Positions 1 to 5,108 of a stretch of 21,939 bases of DNA are shown one piece after another; position 1 is the stretch's first letter, and every line of letters begins with the position of its first letter. Location of the stretch: positions 1 through 21,939 of the forward strand of contig CAKVHC010000014.1 in assembly GCA_934747805.1 (NCBI GenBank), read 5' to 3'. Both the position numbers and the translations under genes were made by a program. A model generated the notes under the pieces. That model was not told the DNA's origin, did no database searches, and saw only the letters and a list, made by a program, of their open reading frames with translations. The stretch is from an uncultured Clostridia bacterium (GTDB lineage Bacteria > Bacillota > Clostridia > Christensenellales > UBA1242).

Positions 1-158
1 GGAGCTTCTGCACCTAAGTTATAATATGTTCCTGCAAATTCCCAAAATTTATCAAGATTAGTTGCAATATCAACAATCTCGCTCAAAGTCATAGAACTTA
101 ATCTAGTCCCTTTTACAAGTTCTTTGTATTTTTCTTCAGTTAATTTTTCTCCTAGCAT
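1..158 (-). CDS. Unknown protein, N-terminal 52 residues (cut by window edge)
   Basis: An open frame reads leftward from an ATG at 158-156 and runs off the window after 52 codons. A strong Shine-Dalgarno site (GAGGAGGG, about 163-171) lies a few bases upstream of the ATG, and a sigma-A-type promoter precedes it at 183-211, so the start is well supported. The visible residues begin MLGEKLTEEKYKEL and continue as a charged, mostly helical stretch ending in a Trp/Tyr-containing segment (KFWEFAGTYYNLGA). There is no signal peptide or membrane segment. I do not recognise the family. The gene diverges from the 377-1747 gene and shares its intergenic region. Confidence 0.75.
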   Translation of the reverse strand, partial: MLGEKLTEEKYKELVKGTRLSSMTLSEIVDIATNLDKFWEFAGTYYNLGAEA

Positions 159-182
159 ATTTTCCCTCCTCACATAACAAAT

Positions 183-211
183 ATAATAGCAGATTATCAA
201 AAATATTGCAA
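183..211 (-). promoter_or_regulatory. Sigma-A promoter for the minus-strand gene at 158
   Basis: On the minus strand, TTGCAA (206-211) is followed by a 17-bp spacer and TATTAT (188-183). A TG one base before the -10 hexamer makes it an extended -10. It lies about 25 bases upstream of the ATG and its Shine-Dalgarno site. Confidence 0.65.
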
Positions 212-320
212 TATACAATTTAAAAATTATCTAACATTTTCTATTATTTCACTAGTTTCAAAATTGCTGACCCTTTGAGTTCTTTTTTTGTCAAATTAAA
301 GTCTGTAATCTAGTTTGATA

Positions 321-349
321 TTGACACTCGTGCCATCGTGTGATAAAAT
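321..349 (+). promoter_or_regulatory. Sigma-A promoter for the 377-1747 gene
   Basis: TTGACA (321-326), a 17-bp spacer and TAAAAT (344-349). The predicted transcript starts near 356, leaving a leader of about 20 nt that contains a weak purine-rich ribosome site (GAGTAGGG) before the ATG at 377. Confidence 0.7.
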
Positions 350-376
350 TATCTCGCAAAAAAAGAGTAGGGTAAG

Positions 377-1747
377 ATGATAAGTAATCAGTTTAACACA
401 GCAGATTTTATTATGTGTATGAATGAAGAATACGCACAAAATGCTAGAAGCGGCATTTATTTAAAAGGTCTAAACGCAGTGCTTGATTGCAACGACAGCA
501 GTTTGGCATATTCTGTTGCCACTAGAGTGAGTGGCCTAACAGACGAAGAGTTGCATAGATTGGTGGATATAGTTTTGCTTGGCAAGAATTCGCTCAACAT
601 TTACAACATTGCCTGCAAGCCATTTATGACTGAAGAAGAGAAAAATAAGGCGGCGAAATCTATTGTTGCGTTGGGAAATATAGACCATGTCACCAAATTT
701 ATTCGCAATGTGAAGGATTGCCCATCCGAAGCAAAAGACGTATTGATTGATGCCGTGCTCGCAACAAAATCTCAGTACACCATATTAAATTGTGTGGAAA
801 GTTGCAGTTCAGCACTAGACAAAGCGAACTTGGAAAAAATTGTTAATTCTGTTTTAGTCAACGAGTATATAAAAGTGGCAGAAAGTATGCTCAATTACGA
901 CGGCGGACAAACTGTAAACGATAGTCTAATTGACTGCATATTAAATGGGGAAGACGTTTCGTCAAACGCTCAATTAGTCAAACGTATGTGGCAGAGCGCT
1001 TCACCAACAATGCGTCAAAACATAATGTCAGCATTGTTTGAAAACAAAAATTGGAAAAGCGAAAGTTTGCAGTCGTTCTTAGCGTATAGACTAACCAGCG
1101 ATGAATTAGGCTATTTGGTGAAAAACATCAAGCTAAGCAATTGCATTTTTAACCTTATTTCAGACCAAAGACTCACACCCAAACAGCGTACGATACTCAT
1201 AGATAGAGTCATTGCAGAGAGCGTGAATATGGATATAATAGTTGGTTCGTCTATGGCTGAGCTAGACAAAGCAAATTTGCAGCCAGAAGATTACCATAAA
1301 ATTGCCAAATATCTAATCAAAAACAACGACATCGGCATCAATTGGCTTTCATTAAAAGGTTTCAACGACGTGGATAAATGCAATCTGACCACAGTGTTCA
1401 TTCGAAATGCAGGCAATTATGTTTTGAAAGATTTAATAAAAGAGTCAAATAAAAATATTCCATATGAAATACGCCAACGCTTTTTACAAGAAATTATCAA
1501 CAGATACAAGGCAAAGAAATACTCCAAATTGGATTTGCCAGATAACCTATCTGCACTTAGTAAAGAGTATCCACAGCAAGCACTTGAATTGGCAAAGTTG
1601 TTGGACAGAGAAGACGAAGTCGTTAGGAAAACCAAATCCCTCGAGTCAATGATAACTCAACTCCTATCCAAAAATGCCAATGCCAAAGCAGATAAAACAT
1701 CACCAAAAGGCAGTGCGGACTCAAATACGGATATATTGAGCAGATAA
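377..1747 (+). CDS. Unknown 456-aa protein, probably an alpha-helical repeat solenoid
   Basis: A complete frame with its own promoter (321-349) and a perfect terminator that overlaps its stop codon, so it is a single-gene transcription unit. The protein has no signal peptide or membrane segment. Most of it (roughly residues 30-400) looks like tandem amphipathic helix pairs, with recurring phrases such as LTDEEL, LDKANLEKI and LQPEDYHKIAKYL spaced at about 35-45 residues, which suggests a HEAT- or ARM-like scaffold. The last ~40 residues are low-complexity and rich in Lys, Ser, Asp and Asn. No catalytic motif is visible. I do not recognise a family, and the repeat fold is inferred from the helix pattern only. 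A protein-interaction role would fit such a fold but is not shown. Confidence 0.8.
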   Translation: MISNQFNTADFIMCMNEEYAQNARSGIYLKGLNAVLDCNDSSLAYSVATRVSGLTDEELHRLVDIVLLGKNSLNIYNIACKPFMTEEEKNKAAKSIVALGNIDHVTKFIRNVKDCPSEAKDVLIDAVLATKSQYTILNCVESCSSALDKANLEKIVNSVLVNEYIKVAESMLNYDGGQTVNDSLIDCILNGEDVSSNAQLVKRMWQSASPTMRQNIMSALFENKNWKSESLQSFLAYRLTSDELGYLVKNIKLSNCIFNLISDQRLTPKQRTILIDRVIAESVNMDIIVGSSMAELDKANLQPEDYHKIAKYLIKNNDIGINWLSLKGFNDVDKCNLTTVFIRNAGNYVLKDLIKESNKNIPYEIRQRFLQEIINRYKAKKYSKLDLPDNLSALSKEYPQQALELAKLLDREDEVVRKTKSLESMITQLLSKNANAKADKTSPKGSADSNTDILSR

Positions 1748-1776
1748 AAAAGAACTCGTTTGAGTTCTTTTTTATC
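1743..1776 (+). terminator. Intrinsic terminator of the 456-aa gene
   Basis: A perfect 15-bp stem (1743-1757 with 1762-1776) around a GTTT loop. The T-run lies within the right arm. The left arm contains the gene's TAA stop codon. The A-rich and T-rich arms mean it could also work on the minus strand. Confidence 0.85.
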
Positions 1777-1918
1777 TCGTTTTTCCGCATTTTATATTCA
1801 AGTCAACCACTTTGTCAATATTTTTATTTGAGTGTTTGCCAAATTTCGTCTTTATGCCGTAAAAAATAAATGAATTGAAAATATTTTTGCAAATTTAAGA
1901 AAAATTGTTCAAAAACAC

Positions 1919-1947
1919 TTGTTTTTTGTAAAATAGTTAGGTATAAT
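1919..1947 (+). promoter_or_regulatory. Promoter of the tRNA transcription unit
   Basis: TTGTTT (1919-1924), a 17-bp spacer and a perfect TATAAT (1942-1947). It lies ahead of the first, broken tRNA copy rather than next to the intact tRNA-Lys. No comparable promoter is seen directly before 2178, so the intact tRNAs are probably made by transcription through the broken copy and filler. The rest of the 1777-1918 gap is AT-rich, and I see no gene in it. Confidence 0.7.
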
Positions 1948-1981
1948 ACAAAAGTCGCTAATAAATAGATGACACAGCTTG

Positions 1982-2032
1982 ACCCACATTGCAGTAGCGT
2001 CACAACTTAATATGGTCCACTAGCTCAGATGG
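1982..2032 (+). repeat. 51-bp direct repeat, copy 1 (tRNA-Lys leader plus 5' part)
   Basis: Matches 2146-2196 at 49 of 51 positions; the differences are G1997/A2161 and C2006/A2170. The repeat covers 32 bases of tRNA leader and the first 19 bases of tRNA-Lys, then identity stops abruptly inside the D-loop. Confidence 0.9.
2014..2032 (+). pseudogene. 5' fragment of tRNA-Lys
   Basis: Identical to the first 19 bases of the intact tRNA-Lys at 2178-2253 (acceptor strand, D-stem 5' strand and part of the D-loop). The rest of the tRNA is missing; 113 bases of unrelated sequence follow. It cannot fold into a tRNA. Confidence 0.85.
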
Positions 2033-2145
2033 GGCGACGCGTGAAATCAAGTTGCCGGTGGCAAGTTGATAGCCAAAGCCGACGAGTCGTCTTGCGACGA
2101 AGTCCGGGAGAGCTTGCTCTACCCATACGTCAGAAATTACATCTA
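2033..2145 (+). other. GC-rich structured filler between broken and intact tRNA-Lys
   Basis: 113 bases, clearly richer in G and C than the surrounding intergenic DNA, made of three successive hairpins. Hairpin 1: ATCAA-G-TTGCC, loop GGT, GGCAA-G-TTGAT (2046-2070, one G/G mismatch). Hairpin 2: GTCG, loop TCTTG, CGAC (2086-2098). Hairpin 3: AGAGC, TT, GCTCT (2109-2120). There is no credible gene in it. It could be a small dispersed repeat (REP- or MITE-like), the decayed remains of a structured RNA, or a functional RNA; the window alone cannot tell which. Confidence 0.5.
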
Positions 2146-2196
2146 ACCCACATTGCAGTAACGTCACAAATTAATATGGTCCACTAGCTCAGATGG
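2146..2196 (+). repeat. 51-bp direct repeat, copy 2 (leads into intact tRNA-Lys)
   Basis: Second copy of the repeat at 1982-2032, offset by 164 bases. Here the tRNA sequence continues past the D-loop into the complete tRNA-Lys. Confidence 0.9.
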
Positions 2197-2253
2197 TAGA
2201 GCACATGACTTTTAATCATGTTGTCCCGGGTTCGACTCCCGGGTGGGCCACCA
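2178..2253 (+). tRNA. tRNA-Lys (UUU)
   Basis: 76 nt including an encoded CCA. The acceptor stem GGTCCAC/GTGGGCC has one G-T pair. The anticodon stem CATGA/TCATG (2204-2208/2216-2220) closes the loop CTTTTAA, giving anticodon TTT at 2211-2213. The T-arm contains GGTTCGACTCC. The next tRNA begins at the very next base with no spacer, so cleavage there must produce both the Lys CCA end and the Leu 5' end. Confidence 0.97.
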
Positions 2254-2336
2254 GCGGATGTGGCGAAACTGGCAGACGCGCTAGACTTAGGATCTAGTGG
2301 GTGACCATGCAGGTTCAAGTCCTGTCATCCGCACCA
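2254..2336 (+). tRNA. tRNA-Leu (UAG)
   Basis: 83 nt including CCA. The acceptor stem is GCGGATG/CATCCGC. The anticodon stem CTAGA/TCTAG encloses loop CTTAGGA, with anticodon TAG at 2288-2290. A class-II variable arm (TGG...CCA) and the T-arm GGTTCAAGTCC are present. It directly abuts tRNA-Lys and is followed by a terminator 12 bases downstream. Confidence 0.97.
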
Positions 2337-2348
2337 ACATGTAACACG

Positions 2349-2373
2349 AACGAACTAAGTGGTTCGTTTTTTT
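2349..2373 (+). terminator. Terminator of the tRNA-Lys/tRNA-Leu unit
   Basis: Stem AACGAAC/GTTCGTT (2349-2355 with 2362-2368) and a run of seven T (2367-2373), followed by AATTTAAGTCC. A near copy of this tail follows the second terminator at 2518. Confidence 0.85.
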
Positions 2374-2378
2374 AATTT

Positions 2379-2465
2379 AAGTCCGACGCAGACGGACTTT
2401 CACCTTGTATTCGGGACCCCGTTGTCTTCGCCGACACCCGAAATATACGACTAACGTCGCATAGG
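2379..2465 (+). other. GC-rich structured filler before the tRNA-Leu fragment
   Basis: About 87 bases containing the hairpin AAGTCCG/CGGACTT (2379-2385/2393-2399), the nested stem TTCGGG/CCCGAA (2410-2415/2437-2442) with inner TGTC/GACA (2423-2426/2433-2436), and CGAC-TAAC-GTCG near 2448-2459. Its base composition and hairpin-rich style match the filler at 2033-2145, but I see no long shared sequence. No coding frame is credible. It sits where the 5' part of a second tRNA-Leu would be expected. Confidence 0.45.
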
Positions 2466-2486
2466 CAAGTCCTGTCATCCGCACCA
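2466..2486 (+). pseudogene. 3' fragment of tRNA-Leu
   Basis: 21 of 21 bases match the end of the intact tRNA-Leu (2316-2336): T-loop, T-stem 3' strand, acceptor 3' strand and CCA. The 5' three-quarters of the tRNA is absent. It is followed by its own terminator, so it looks like the end of a former tRNA-Leu copy. Confidence 0.85.
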
Positions 2487-2497
2487 CTTAGTAATTT

Positions 2498-2524
2498 AAA
2501 CGGTCATAGTCAGTCCGTTTTTTT
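2498..2524 (+). terminator. Second tRNA-unit terminator
   Basis: Stem AAACGG/CCGTTT (2498-2503/2515-2520) with seven T (2518-2524), then AATTTAGTCC, nearly the same tail as after the terminator at 2349-2373. This supports duplication of a tRNA-Leu plus terminator unit. Confidence 0.75.
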
Positions 2525-2561
2525 AATTTAGTCCATTTTTCAAAATTTTTAACATTATAAG

Positions 2562-2590
2562 TTGAAAAAATTATTAAAATATGCTATTAT
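2562..2590 (+). promoter_or_regulatory. Sigma-A promoter for the 79-aa gene
   Basis: TTGAAA (2562-2567), a 17-bp spacer and TATTAT (2585-2590) with an extended -10 TG at 2582-2583. It lies 24 bases before the ATG at 2615. Confidence 0.65.
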
Positions 2591-2614
2591 TGAACTGACA
2601 TAAGGGGTGAAAAT

Positions 2615-2854
2615 ATGAACTATAACGAATTATATCACAATGTATATAACGATTTATTGCAAATCAATGGAAATTTTAGTATGAAAACCGTATTGTTTAC
2701 TACATATTTGAATAGTCCAGATGATTTTACAAAGAAACAAATAAAAAAACTTGCTTTGCAAGTCCTTGATGATTCCTTGAATAACGGAATGATATCAATG
2801 GTTAGAGATGGCGTTTACGTGTCTAGTCTTTCAAAATCAAAAATGGTTAGATAG
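2615..2854 (+). CDS. Unknown 79-aa protein
   Basis: A small complete gene with promoter (2562-2590), ribosome site (AAGGGGTG, 2602-2609) and terminator (2922-2953), which makes it credible despite its size. The protein is soluble and charged. A helical first half is followed by a segment (about residues 38-70: FTKKQIKKLALQVLDDSL, then GMISMVRDGVYVSS) whose helix-helix-beta-hairpin pattern resembles a small winged-helix domain, as in some antitoxins and regulators. That resemblance is weak and I do not assign a family. It precedes the coiled-coil gene at 3016 but has its own terminator, so the two are not an operon. Confidence 0.65.
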   Translation: MNYNELYHNVYNDLLQINGNFSMKTVLFTTYLNSPDDFTKKQIKKLALQVLDDSLNNGMISMVRDGVYVSSLSKSKMVR

Positions 2855-2921
2855 GCTAGAAGTAATTCCTGCAATCAATAGGGTAGATGACAAAAAAATA
2901 TTTTAAGCGAATAAATTTTAA

Positions 2922-2953
2922 CACTCAAACAAGTCAACGTTTGGGTGCTTTTT
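2922..2953 (+). terminator. Terminator of the 79-aa gene
   Basis: A 9-bp stem CACTCAAAC/GTTTGGGTG (2922-2930/2939-2947, one T-G pair), an 8-base loop and a T-run at 2949-2953. Confidence 0.75.
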
Positions 2954-2980
2954 AATTTAAACCCCTTTGACAAAATTCAG

Positions 2981-3009
2981 TTGACTTATCTTATTGGACA
3001 AGTTAAAAT
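2981..3009 (+). promoter_or_regulatory. Promoter giving an apparently leaderless mRNA for the 3016 gene
   Basis: TTGACT (2981-2986), a 17-bp spacer and TAAAAT (3004-3009). The ATG at 3016 begins 7 bases after the last base of the -10 box, where transcription normally starts. No Shine-Dalgarno site lies between them. Confidence 0.65.
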
Positions 3010-3015
3010 ATTAAT

Positions 3016-3780
3016 ATGGAAATGACGGATATTATAACGAGTGCTAACGCTAAATTTAATAACATTTTAGAAAGCAGAAAGGCGAACGCCAAACGTCTGG
3101 AAACTAGAATTGATGAGCTTAAAGCCAAATTAGCGAATGCACCAAAGGACTCTAGAGCTTATGAGGTCTATTCGCAACAAATTAGGGACACTGAACGCAA
3201 TTTGAGGCTTGCTAACGAAAAAGTAGAGTTTATGAGACCAGTCGACGCTAAGGATATGCAAGCAAGGGTCAAAATCCTCAAAGAATTTCCTAGAATTGTA
3301 GATAGCATATTCCCAGACGATTTGCCAATCGTTTTTCACGGCACCAACAACATTGGCACGGTGAGAGAAATCCTTAAAACCGGCGGTTTGTTCACTCCCG
3401 AGCAAAGAGGTGTTAGCCTGACAAGTTTCGCTCCCGCAATTGACGTCACCTATAAGAAAAACATTCGGGTGTCATGCGAATTTGCCGAGGCAGGTCCAGA
3501 CTCATTTCTGCCATACGGTGCGATATTTGCTTTCAAACCCCAAGAGGACGAAATTGAAAGAGTTCTTTCCACAGGTGACAGCACCGAGGTTTCTCAGGGC
3601 GTTAATGGGGTCAATTTTGTCAACGAACCAAAAAGATTGTTTGGCATTATAACGACACCTGAAAATATTGAAAGAGTCAAAGATTGGTGTAAACAATATT
3701 CAATCGACCCCAACAAAGTATTTACTCATACATCGTTTGTTGAGAAATATAAACACCTAACCCCAACTATCCAACGTTAG
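3016..3780 (+). CDS. Coiled-coil protein with a possible ADP-ribosyltransferase-like domain
   Basis: 254 aa, soluble, no signal peptide. Residues ~15-75 form a charged helical coiled coil (KRLETRIDELKAKLA, then QQIRDTERNLRLANEKVEF). The C-terminal part (about 100-225) is alpha/beta. It contains PIVFHGTNNIGTVREILKTG (104-123), the kind of H-G-T/S followed by I-x6-G seen at the start of PARP- and KptA-like ADP-ribosyltransferase folds; a Ser/Thr-rich strand with Y146 (VSLTSFAPAIDVTY); and later Glu residues, including E204. H108, Y146 and E204 could form an H-Y-E triad. This is an inference from spacing and short motifs, not a confident family match. The gene is apparently leaderless; the ATG at 3022 is an alternative start. 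It stands alone and is convergent with the XRE gene at 3875. A toxin or effector role is possible but unproven. Confidence 0.7.
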   Translation: MEMTDIITSANAKFNNILESRKANAKRLETRIDELKAKLANAPKDSRAYEVYSQQIRDTERNLRLANEKVEFMRPVDAKDMQARVKILKEFPRIVDSIFPDDLPIVFHGTNNIGTVREILKTGGLFTPEQRGVSLTSFAPAIDVTYKKNIRVSCEFAEAGPDSFLPYGAIFAFKPQEDEIERVLSTGDSTEVSQGVNGVNFVNEPKRLFGIITTPENIERVKDWCKQYSIDPNKVFTHTSFVEKYKHLTPTIQR

Positions 3781-3825
3781 AAACGTTGCGTTGTTGGTGA
3801 GATAATAAAAGACAAAAATAGGTTC

Positions 3826-3857
3826 AAAAAAGGCAAGCGTTGCACTTGTCTTTTTTT
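3826..3857. terminator. Bidirectional terminator between convergent genes
   Basis: A 12-bp stem (3826-3837 with 3845-3856, one G-T pair), loop CGTTGCA, six A on the left and seven T on the right. It can end both the plus-strand gene (stop at 3780) and the minus-strand gene (stop at 3875). A second hairpin, CAACGTT-AGA-AACGTTG, lies just after the stop at 3780 but lacks a T-run. Confidence 0.8.
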
Positions 3858-3874
3858 GTTGTCATTTACTTACA

Positions 3875-4138
3875 TTAATCTTCTAGGTTATCAAATACAG
3901 GGTCGTTAAAGAACTCACTAAGAGATAAGCCCAAAGTCGAGCAGATTTGATAAACAGTCTCCGTGCTGACACGCTTTTTCTTGTTATTAATCACGTCGCA
4001 CACAGTTGAGCGAGGAACTCCGCCATTTTTAAATAGGAAATATTGAGATAAATTTCTGCCCGTAGATAATGCGTTAAAAAATAATCTATCTGCTACTACT
4101 TGTCGTAATCTAATTGCAATTGCTTCTGTAACTCTCAT
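3875..4138 (-). CDS. Small XRE-family HTH transcriptional regulator
   Basis: 87 aa, essentially one DNA-binding domain. A Cro/CI-type helix-turn-helix runs from about residue 8 to 75. The recognition region is SQYFLFKNGGVPRSTVCDVI (31-50), followed by RVSTETVYQICSTLGLSLSEFF, the usual last helices of this family, and an acidic tail. The spacing between the first two helices is longer than usual (FFNALSTGRN insert). There is no separate ligand domain. The start ATG at 4138 has no clear Shine-Dalgarno site and the promoter is ambiguous. It is divergent from the YigZ-like gene at 4272 across 133 bp, so it may regulate that promoter or its own; this is inference. Confidence 0.85.
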   Translation of the reverse strand: MRVTEAIAIRLRQVVADRLFFNALSTGRNLSQYFLFKNGGVPRSTVCDVINNKKKRVSTETVYQICSTLGLSLSEFFNDPVFDNLED

Positions 4139-4236
4139 TGTTTTTCCAATTAAAATATTTGTTATTAAAGAGTATAATCAATCCAATTCTAAAACTAGTC
4201 CGCCAGTCAGAACGCTTTTAAAATATACATAACAAT

Positions 4237-4265
4237 TTGACACACGTCACACACAGAGATATAAT
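4237..4265 (+). promoter_or_regulatory. Consensus promoter giving an apparently leaderless mRNA for the 4272 gene
   Basis: Perfect TTGACA (4237-4242), a 17-bp spacer and perfect TATAAT (4260-4265). The ATG at 4272 starts 7 bases after the -10 box, at the expected transcription start, with no Shine-Dalgarno site. A short inverted repeat TGAC-acac-GTCA (4238-4249) overlaps the -35 box and could be an operator. Confidence 0.8.
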
Positions 4266-4271
4266 ATAACT

Positions 4272-4628
4272 ATGCAACCTATTAGACAGAGTTTTTTGGA
4301 AGTGAATAAGAGCAAATTCTATTCCTTTATATATAATGTTACGTGCGTGGAGGAGGTGAGCGAGATTTTATCCAGCCTTCGTGCCGAATACAAAAAGGCG
4401 ACCCACGTGTGCTATGCCTACATACTTTCGTCGCCGAGTGCGGAAAAGTGTTCGGACGATGGCGAGCCGTCTGGAACAGCGGGTTTGCCAATCATCACAA
4501 TGCTAAAACGAAAGAATATGCGTGACTGCCTTGCCGTTGTCGTCCGTTATTTCGGTGGCAAAAAACTCGGAGCAGGCGGCCTTATACGTGCCTATACGCA
4601 CGCCGTGGCAGATTGCTTCAAAGACTGA
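4272..4628 (+). CDS. YigZ/IMPACT-family protein, single-domain form
   Basis: 118 aa. The family-defining segments are plain: THVCYAYIL (44-52), DDGEPSGTAGLPI (62-74) and RYFGGKKLGAGGLIRAY (92-108), which form the IMPACT N-terminal (UPF0029) fold. The typical bacterial YigZ is about 200 aa with a second, ferredoxin-like C-terminal domain; here the protein ends right after the first domain (ADCFKD) and I see no continuation in other frames before the next gene's promoter. The molecular role of bacterial members is not settled; the eukaryotic relative IMPACT acts on the Gcn1/Gcn2 translation-stress pathway. The start is fixed by N-terminal family similarity (NKSKF at 12-16) and by the promoter, which make the mRNA leaderless. 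Confidence 0.9.
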   Translation: MQPIRQSFLEVNKSKFYSFIYNVTCVEEVSEILSSLRAEYKKATHVCYAYILSSPSAEKCSDDGEPSGTAGLPIITMLKRKNMRDCLAVVVRYFGGKKLGAGGLIRAYTHAVADCFKD

Positions 4629-4636
4629 AAAAACAG

Positions 4637-4665
4637 TTGACACAATTTCCTCGTTTGATTAATAT
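4637..4665 (+). promoter_or_regulatory. Sigma-A promoter for the NfeD-like gene
   Basis: TTGACA (4637-4642), a 17-bp spacer and TAATAT (4660-4665), followed by a ribosome site TAAGGAG (4674-4680) and the ATG at 4686. The promoter lies wholly in the gap after the preceding stop codon. Confidence 0.7.
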
Positions 4666-4685
4666 TTATCTCGTAAGGAGCAGTT

Positions 4686-4961
4686 ATGGCAATTTGGATT
4701 TGGATTGCGGTCATATCAATTAGTCTGGCACTGGAGTTCGCCACAGCACAGGGCGTTGCCGTTTGGTCAGCGTGCGCAGGTGTTGTGTCGCTGGTGCTCG
4801 CCATTTGCAAAGTGGATTATGGCTGGCAGATAGGCGCTTTTCTCGTTGTGGACATAGTTTTGGTGCTTTTCGTCAGAAAATATACACGCACGTTCTTCTC
4901 ACGTCTGCACGGCTCGAAATCTAGCAACAAACCTACCGAAACAGATAGCAAATCTAAATAG
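4686..4961 (+). CDS. NfeD-like small membrane protein
   Basis: 91 aa with about three hydrophobic segments (roughly residues 2-17, 22-42 and 47-65) and a basic, polar cytoplasmic tail (KYTRTFFSRLHGSKSS and onward). The arrangement (short membrane segment with LEFAT, second segment, WQIGAFLVVDIVLVLFVRKY) is that of the membrane part of NfeD-family proteins, which assist membrane proteases or stomatin-like partners. The C-terminal OB-fold domain of full NfeD (about 60-80 more residues) is absent, which also occurs in short family members. Family assignment is moderate; a membrane location is clear. It has its own promoter, ribosome site and terminator. Confidence 0.7.
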   Translation: MAIWIWIAVISISLALEFATAQGVAVWSACAGVVSLVLAICKVDYGWQIGAFLVVDIVLVLFVRKYTRTFFSRLHGSKSSNKPTETDSKSK

Positions 4962-4983
4962 ACACTTTAGTAGTGTCTTTTTT
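4961..4983 (+). terminator. Terminator of the NfeD-like gene
   Basis: Stem GACACT/AGTGTC (4961-4966/4972-4977), loop TTAGT, then six T (4978-4983). The stem begins on the last base of the stop codon. Confidence 0.75.
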
Positions 4984-5051
4984 GTTGGCAATCTAGTTCG
5001 GAACTTTTTTCTAAAAATTTATATTTTTTTAGCCAAAACATATTAATTCAC

Positions 5052-5081
5052 TTGCGTAAAATGTCGAATGTGAGATAAAAT
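5052..5081 (+). promoter_or_regulatory. Probable promoter for the surface-protein gene
   Basis: TTGCGT (5052-5057), an 18-bp spacer and TAAAAT (5076-5081). A leader of about 20 nt with TGAGGA (5095-5100) precedes the ATG at 5109. The -35 box is weak. Confidence 0.5.
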
Positions 5082-5108
5082 AACATTAACAAAATGAGGA
5101 AATAATCA

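Noticed and set aside
2079..2105. Hammerhead-ribozyme-like core: CCGACGA, stem GTCG/CGAC, then GAA, compared with the core CUGANGA-stem II-GAAA
   Set aside because: The invariant U4 is C here, the base after GAA is G instead of A, and I find no stem III ending in a cleavable GUC or matching stem I strands. Probably chance within a hairpin-rich filler.
2033..2145. Self-splicing intron inserted in the tRNA-Lys D-loop
   Set aside because: No tRNA 3' part follows the filler; instead a fresh leader and a complete tRNA begin. No group I P/Q/R/S or group II domain V pattern is seen.
1982..2486. Attachment sites of an integrated phage or island
   Set aside because: The two fragments come from different tRNAs, lie only 0.5 kb apart and enclose no integrase or cargo.
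2615..3780. Toxin-antitoxin operon formed by the 79-aa and 254-aa genes
   Set aside because: Each has its own promoter and a terminator separates them; neither protein matches a known toxin-antitoxin family clearly.
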